Shown here: piece by piece, positions 60,379 through 64,000 of the stretch | Position numbering within the stretch: position 1 is the first letter of the stretch | Layout: each line of letters opens with the position of its first letter | NCBI GenBank assembly: GCA_030847615.1 | Contig: JAUMIR010000003.1 | Span: 282,528,265-282,592,264 of the forward strand | Direction of reading: 5' to 3' | DNA: 64,000 bases | Source: Gambelia wislizenii | Lineage: Eukaryota; Chordata; Lepidosauria; Squamata; Crotaphytidae | The notes under the pieces: generated by a model | What the model saw: the letters and a program-made list of their open reading frames with translations, nothing else | Told to the model about the DNA's origin: nothing | Databases searched by the model: none | Translations under genes and position numbers: made by a program

Positions 60379-61112
60379 GGTATAAAATGTTACAGAGTTA
60401 AGCAATGCTATGACATCAATAGGGTCAACTTTCTGCAGAAAATCATTTCAGCTGATCTCAGCCAAAAGATAAGCATAATGTAATTTTCACCTCTTTCAGG
60501 TTAGTATATTACTGGGTTTTTGAAGGTGTATTTTAGACTTTATTTGAGTTAATGCATGTGTTGCAATTAGAGTATTTAAGGTTGGCGTTTTTTTAAAAAA
60601 AATACATTTTGAAGAAACATTTCTGTGCTTCATAATTAAAAAAGCATTTTTCAAGTAGTTAATCTTACAAAACTGTTACAACCACCTACTCTGGTTTTTC
60701 ACATTTCAGTTCTTATGTCTCCAAATGACATTTAAAGGATTCTTTTGTGGTAACTTTTTTTATTCAACCTATAATACAATGCATTTTTAATGCTACATGT
60801 GCTTGCTGTTGACATCCTTTTAGACAAAAATGATAAATACCTGTAACTGCAACTAGGGGCACTGTATAATCTCCAGAATCTGTGTACTGTATATACAGTG
60901 TAATTATTTCCAGTATGAGAAGAATTCCGCATCAAAGTCCCCTTACCATTGGTAAGTAATAGGACACTGCTGTGCAGGTTTAATCAGAAACAAGTTACAC
61001 TCTGTTCAGTGGGACTCCCTCCCCAATAAGTATCAATAGTTTATCAGCTTCTTGCACAAATGTACTGGGAAGGAACCACACAAATGTTGAGAGTAGTATT
61101 CCTATGATAGGG

Positions 61113-61118
61113 AATAAA
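61113..61118 (+). promoter_or_regulatory. Candidate polyadenylation signal AATAAA
   Basis: First canonical AATAAA after the RUNX1 stop codon, followed by a G-rich stretch and GATGAGTATGAGATGAG. It is a plausible 3' end for the transcript. Confidence 0.4.
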
Positions 61119-61589
61119 AGAGGGGGGATGAGTATGAGATGAGCAAGATTCTGAGGGAGTCTGCAATTATTAAAGTTCTACAAAGGTCAGTCATATTGAG
61201 ATTAAAGGAAGCATTAGGACATATATAAACTTTTCGCATCTTCAGAGAAATGCAGTCAAGGTATAACTACCTTATATCTGATCATGGTATTTCCCTCTCA
61301 AGCTCAGTTGTGTCTACTCATGATGGAAGTGAGTGTCTCTCTACCAGAGATCTTTCACATCCCTTGCTTCCTGTTCTTTTAACTAGAAATGCCAAGGATT
61401 TCACCCAGAAGCTTCTGCATTCAAAGCATATGCTGTTCTAGCCAGGGTTGTTCCAAGACGTTTTACTGACACTGCTGAAAATGGCACACACACCTCACCT
61501 CAATTCAAGGTGCATAGTTATTTTGGCAGATGAGGCAGAAAATCCCACAAACACCTCTCCCCACATCTGGCAGTAAACATAACATAGTA

Positions 61590-61595
61590 AATAAA
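61590..61595 (+). promoter_or_regulatory. Second candidate polyadenylation signal AATAAA
   Basis: AATAAA inside TAAATAAATAAC, followed about 10-40 nt later by TTGCTGTGCTTTC and CTGTTTCCTGAGTTG, a reasonable U/GU-rich downstream element. It competes with the signal at 61113 as the main RUNX1 3' end. Confidence 0.35.
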
Positions 61596-61913
61596 TAACA
61601 ACTTGCTGTGCTTTCATAACATCAAAAATCTGTTTCCTGAGTTGATCACCTCACTCCACTTAATGGTGGACCAGCTCTGCTACCAGCATGATACAATCCA
61701 ATTCCAGCAGGTCTTTTCCTCTTAAACCCATGCTAAATGTATTCCACCCTGTTTGCTTTGCACACAAAAAACATTCAAACATGAAAAATCCAAAAACCAT
61801 ATTAGAGTAATACCTTGAATGGGCTAATGCAAAATTTGCAACATGCAAGCAGCATCTAGCATTAAGCTTTTACTCATGCCTGCCACCTGACTCCTTAGAA
61901 TGAAATTAATGTA

Positions 61914-62126
61914 CAGTTGTCCCTCCATATCCACGGATTTAAGTATTCATGGCTTGAAAATATTCTTTAAAAATAATAATCCAAAAAGCAAACTTTGATT
62001 TTTGCCATCCTATATAAGGGACACCATTTTGCTATGCTAGTGCATATAATGGGACTTGAGTATTCACGGATTTTGGTATCCACGGGGGTCCTGGAACAAA
62101 ACCCCAGTGAATATGAAGGGACAATG
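61914..62126 (+). mobile_element. Tigger/pogo-like MITE, copy B
   Basis: CAGTTGTCCCTCCATATCCA at the left, GAATATGAAGGGACAATG at the right, flanked by TA on both sides. Best-preserved of three copies in the window (456, 61914, 63700). Confidence 0.9.
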
Positions 62127-62493
62127 TACATTCACCTACATTAAAACCAGAGAAATATCTGTTACTCTTCCCTTCATCCTTTACTTTGTGTCAAATCTTT
62201 ATTATCCCTGTGAAACTCTCCAGCTAATATTTAACACATTAGGACCACCACTCACAATCATTACTTTTTTGCTTTCAGGAACTAAATGAGCTTTTCCTTT
62301 CCAAAAGCCTTTCTTTCACATGGCTTCAAATCAAAATATGTATGTTTAGTACATATTTAGAGGAAGTTCTCCCTCAAGTGGGGAAAGGTATCTGTCATCA
62401 TAGTTCAAGCTTCTTATCACCTGCATTTTGTTTATCTTGTTTTGTGTCTGGTCACAAAACAAATACAGACTTAATTTACAACTGTTATTACAG

Positions 62494-62714
62494 AGGCTGC
62501 ATCTGCACTGCATAAATAATCCAGTTTGACACCGCTTCAATTGCCATGGCTCGATGCTATGTTCTGGGATTTGTAGTGTTATGAGATATGTAGCCTTCTC
62601 TGTCAGAGAGTTCTGATGCCATAACAAACTACAAATCCCAGGATTCCATAGGATTGAGCCATGGCAATTAAAGAGGTGTCAAACTGGATTATTTATACAG
62701 TGCAGATGCAGCCT
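62494..62714. mobile_element. Palindromic MITE, core family, copy 7
   Basis: AGGCTGCATCTGCACTGCAT at the left, CAGTGCAGATGCAGCCT at the right. Inner arms ATAATCCAGTTTGACACC / TGTCAAACTGGATTAT and GGGATTTGTAGTG / CTACAAATCCC, with TTGAGCCATGGCAATTAA. Almost a full-length palindrome. Confidence 0.88.
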
Positions 62715-63699
62715 GAGACACCTGTCTCTGATTGCAGGAGGGAAAATCTCTTCAACATGCATTTTCCGTAATATCTAGTTTAACCGTGAGTGTCAGTAAA
62801 CTCAGGGTTTAGAATCCTAAATTTCATTCCCCATAACTAAATACTGTAGGTTCCAGTAGAACGTCAGAAACCATATTTATGTAGAATATTTGAATCTGAA
62901 AATCTGGCAGTAAGAATGTTGTGTACACATTCTCTGAGATCGCTTCATTGACTATTCAGTTTTTGAAAACATTGCTCACACTAGATTTTATTCTGCAGAA
63001 CACATATTGGTGTTTAATCACCTAAGTAGCAGCACAAACAGTTACCTCCAAATTCAATGTGTAAAATAGTCTTTGCACATATGATAATTTTTTTCTGAAG
63101 CAGTATAATCCCATTAAAAATATTGGTTGAGGTTATGCTGGGCTTTCATAAAGAGGGATGAATTGTTCCTAGGAGAGATACTAGTTACTTACAACCCAGT
63201 TTTTCTGAATGTCTTTAGAGCAGGAGTGGGCAACATGCAGCCCTTAACTCCACCAAATAATTCTAAATTTAGAGTATAATCTGAATCCCTTGCAAATGTG
63301 ATAACTATTTAGGGGGAAGCAGTCCAGCCCCATATATTTTTCATATGATTTTTCATAGGGTTTTATGGGTTTACGGCTTCCACCTGTAATAAAGAGCAAA
63401 GTGAGTAACCTGCCTTAATTATATTTGAGGAGGCTCTGAACACATTGTGGATGGATCCAGACGTAATCATATTTAGGGCAGGTCTGTTGCATCAGTGGAA
63501 TTTAATCTACCTGTAAGAAGCCACACTTGATTTCCATGGGTCTAACTGACTAAATCAGGGTACAATGCATTATTAAGCCCTTTGCTTTTATGTTTTTAAA
63601 AATGGAACTGAAACGAGGTTGCTTCTTGCTTCTTATAGCTAAAAATGAACAGGAACACTGCAGGTAACTTGTGAAAGACTTTGCTAAAATAACTAATTA

Positions 63700-63936
63700 T
63701 AGTTGTCCCTTCATATTTGCTGGGGTTTTGTTCCAAGACCGCCCCCACCCCCCACCCCCCCACCCCGTGGATACCAAAATCCGTGAATACTCAAGTCCCA
63801 TTATATGCAATGGCATAGCAAAATGGTGTCCCTTATATAAGATGGCAAAATCAAGGTTTGCTTTTTGGATTATTATTTTTTAAAGAATATTTTCAATCTG
63901 TGAATACCAAATTCATGAATACGGAGAGACAAATGT
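63700..63936 (-). mobile_element. Tigger/pogo-like MITE, copy C (reverse)
   Basis: AGTTGTCCCTTCATATTTGC starts the reverse complement of the shared family; GGATACCAAAATCCGTGAAT and GCAAAATGGTGTCCCTTATA follow. A C-rich tract at 63740-63765 replaces the GGGGTCC segment. Confidence 0.85.
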
Positions 63937-64000
63937 AGAAGAATTAACTAAATGTAAGAATTCTATCTAAAGAATAAAACCTGAAAGAAAAATCTACCAG

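Larger units (their letters stand above)
57630..61620 (+). other. RUNX1: RUNX1 3' untranslated region (3' limit uncertain)
   Basis: AT-rich non-coding sequence directly follows the RUNX1 stop, with long T and A runs and several ATTTA motifs. No canonical AATAAA occurs before 61113. Candidate ends are about 61130 (signal at 61113) or about 61615 (signal at 61590). This gives a 3.5-4.0 kb UTR, close to the roughly 4.3 kb I recall for human RUNX1. The end chosen here is an inference and needs 3'-end reads. Confidence 0.6.

Overview
This is squamate-reptile nuclear DNA, most likely from an iguanian lizard. The evidence is the repeat mix: Sauria-type tRNA SINEs, BovB/RTE LINE fragments, 5S-rRNA-derived SINEs, CR1 tails built on an ATTCTATG repeat, and Tigger-like MITEs. 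The one host gene is RUNX1 (AML1/CBFA2), read on the + strand. The window holds its last three coding exons and most or all of its 3' UTR. The Runt-domain exons lie upstream of position 1.

Layout: 1-918 is the end of the intron before exon 6. Exon 6 (human numbering) is 919-1110, followed by a 50.7-kb intron packed with repeats. Exon 7 is 51768-51917 and the next intron is 5.2 kb. The terminal coding exon runs from 57136 to the TGA at 57627-57629 and encodes the C-terminal VWRPY. All three acceptors and both donors fit the splice consensus, every junction is phase 1, and the reading frame is open throughout. These exons encode the activation/repression half of RUNX1: the arginine-methylation patch, SP/TP sites, a PPxY motif and the Groucho/TLE-binding tail. 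The 3' UTR follows, with a perfect miR-27-type seed site, a miR-17-family seed match and canonical AATAAA signals at 61113 and 61590.

The large intron is a transposon graveyard. It contains one intact 704-codon LINE reverse-transcriptase ORF (6743-8857), a decayed BovB with a Sauria SINE inserted in it (26.1-28.2 kb), and several CR1 and L2-like 3' ends. It also holds at least eight palindromic MITEs with a shared core, two very long GC-rich hairpin elements with 3-bp target duplications (45.2 and 50.6 kb), and a family of 0.5-0.6-kb non-autonomous DNA elements.

The best leads are lineage differences in RUNX1 itself (four codons fewer in exon 7, an extra VGIDR-type segment in the last exon). 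A third lead is a candidate transposon-derived exon at 34607-34695 whose inclusion would truncate RUNX1 in a RUNX1a-like way. I found no prokaryotic-type system, CRISPR array or additional host gene. Comparisons with human RUNX proteins and repeat families are from memory, since no alignment could be run.
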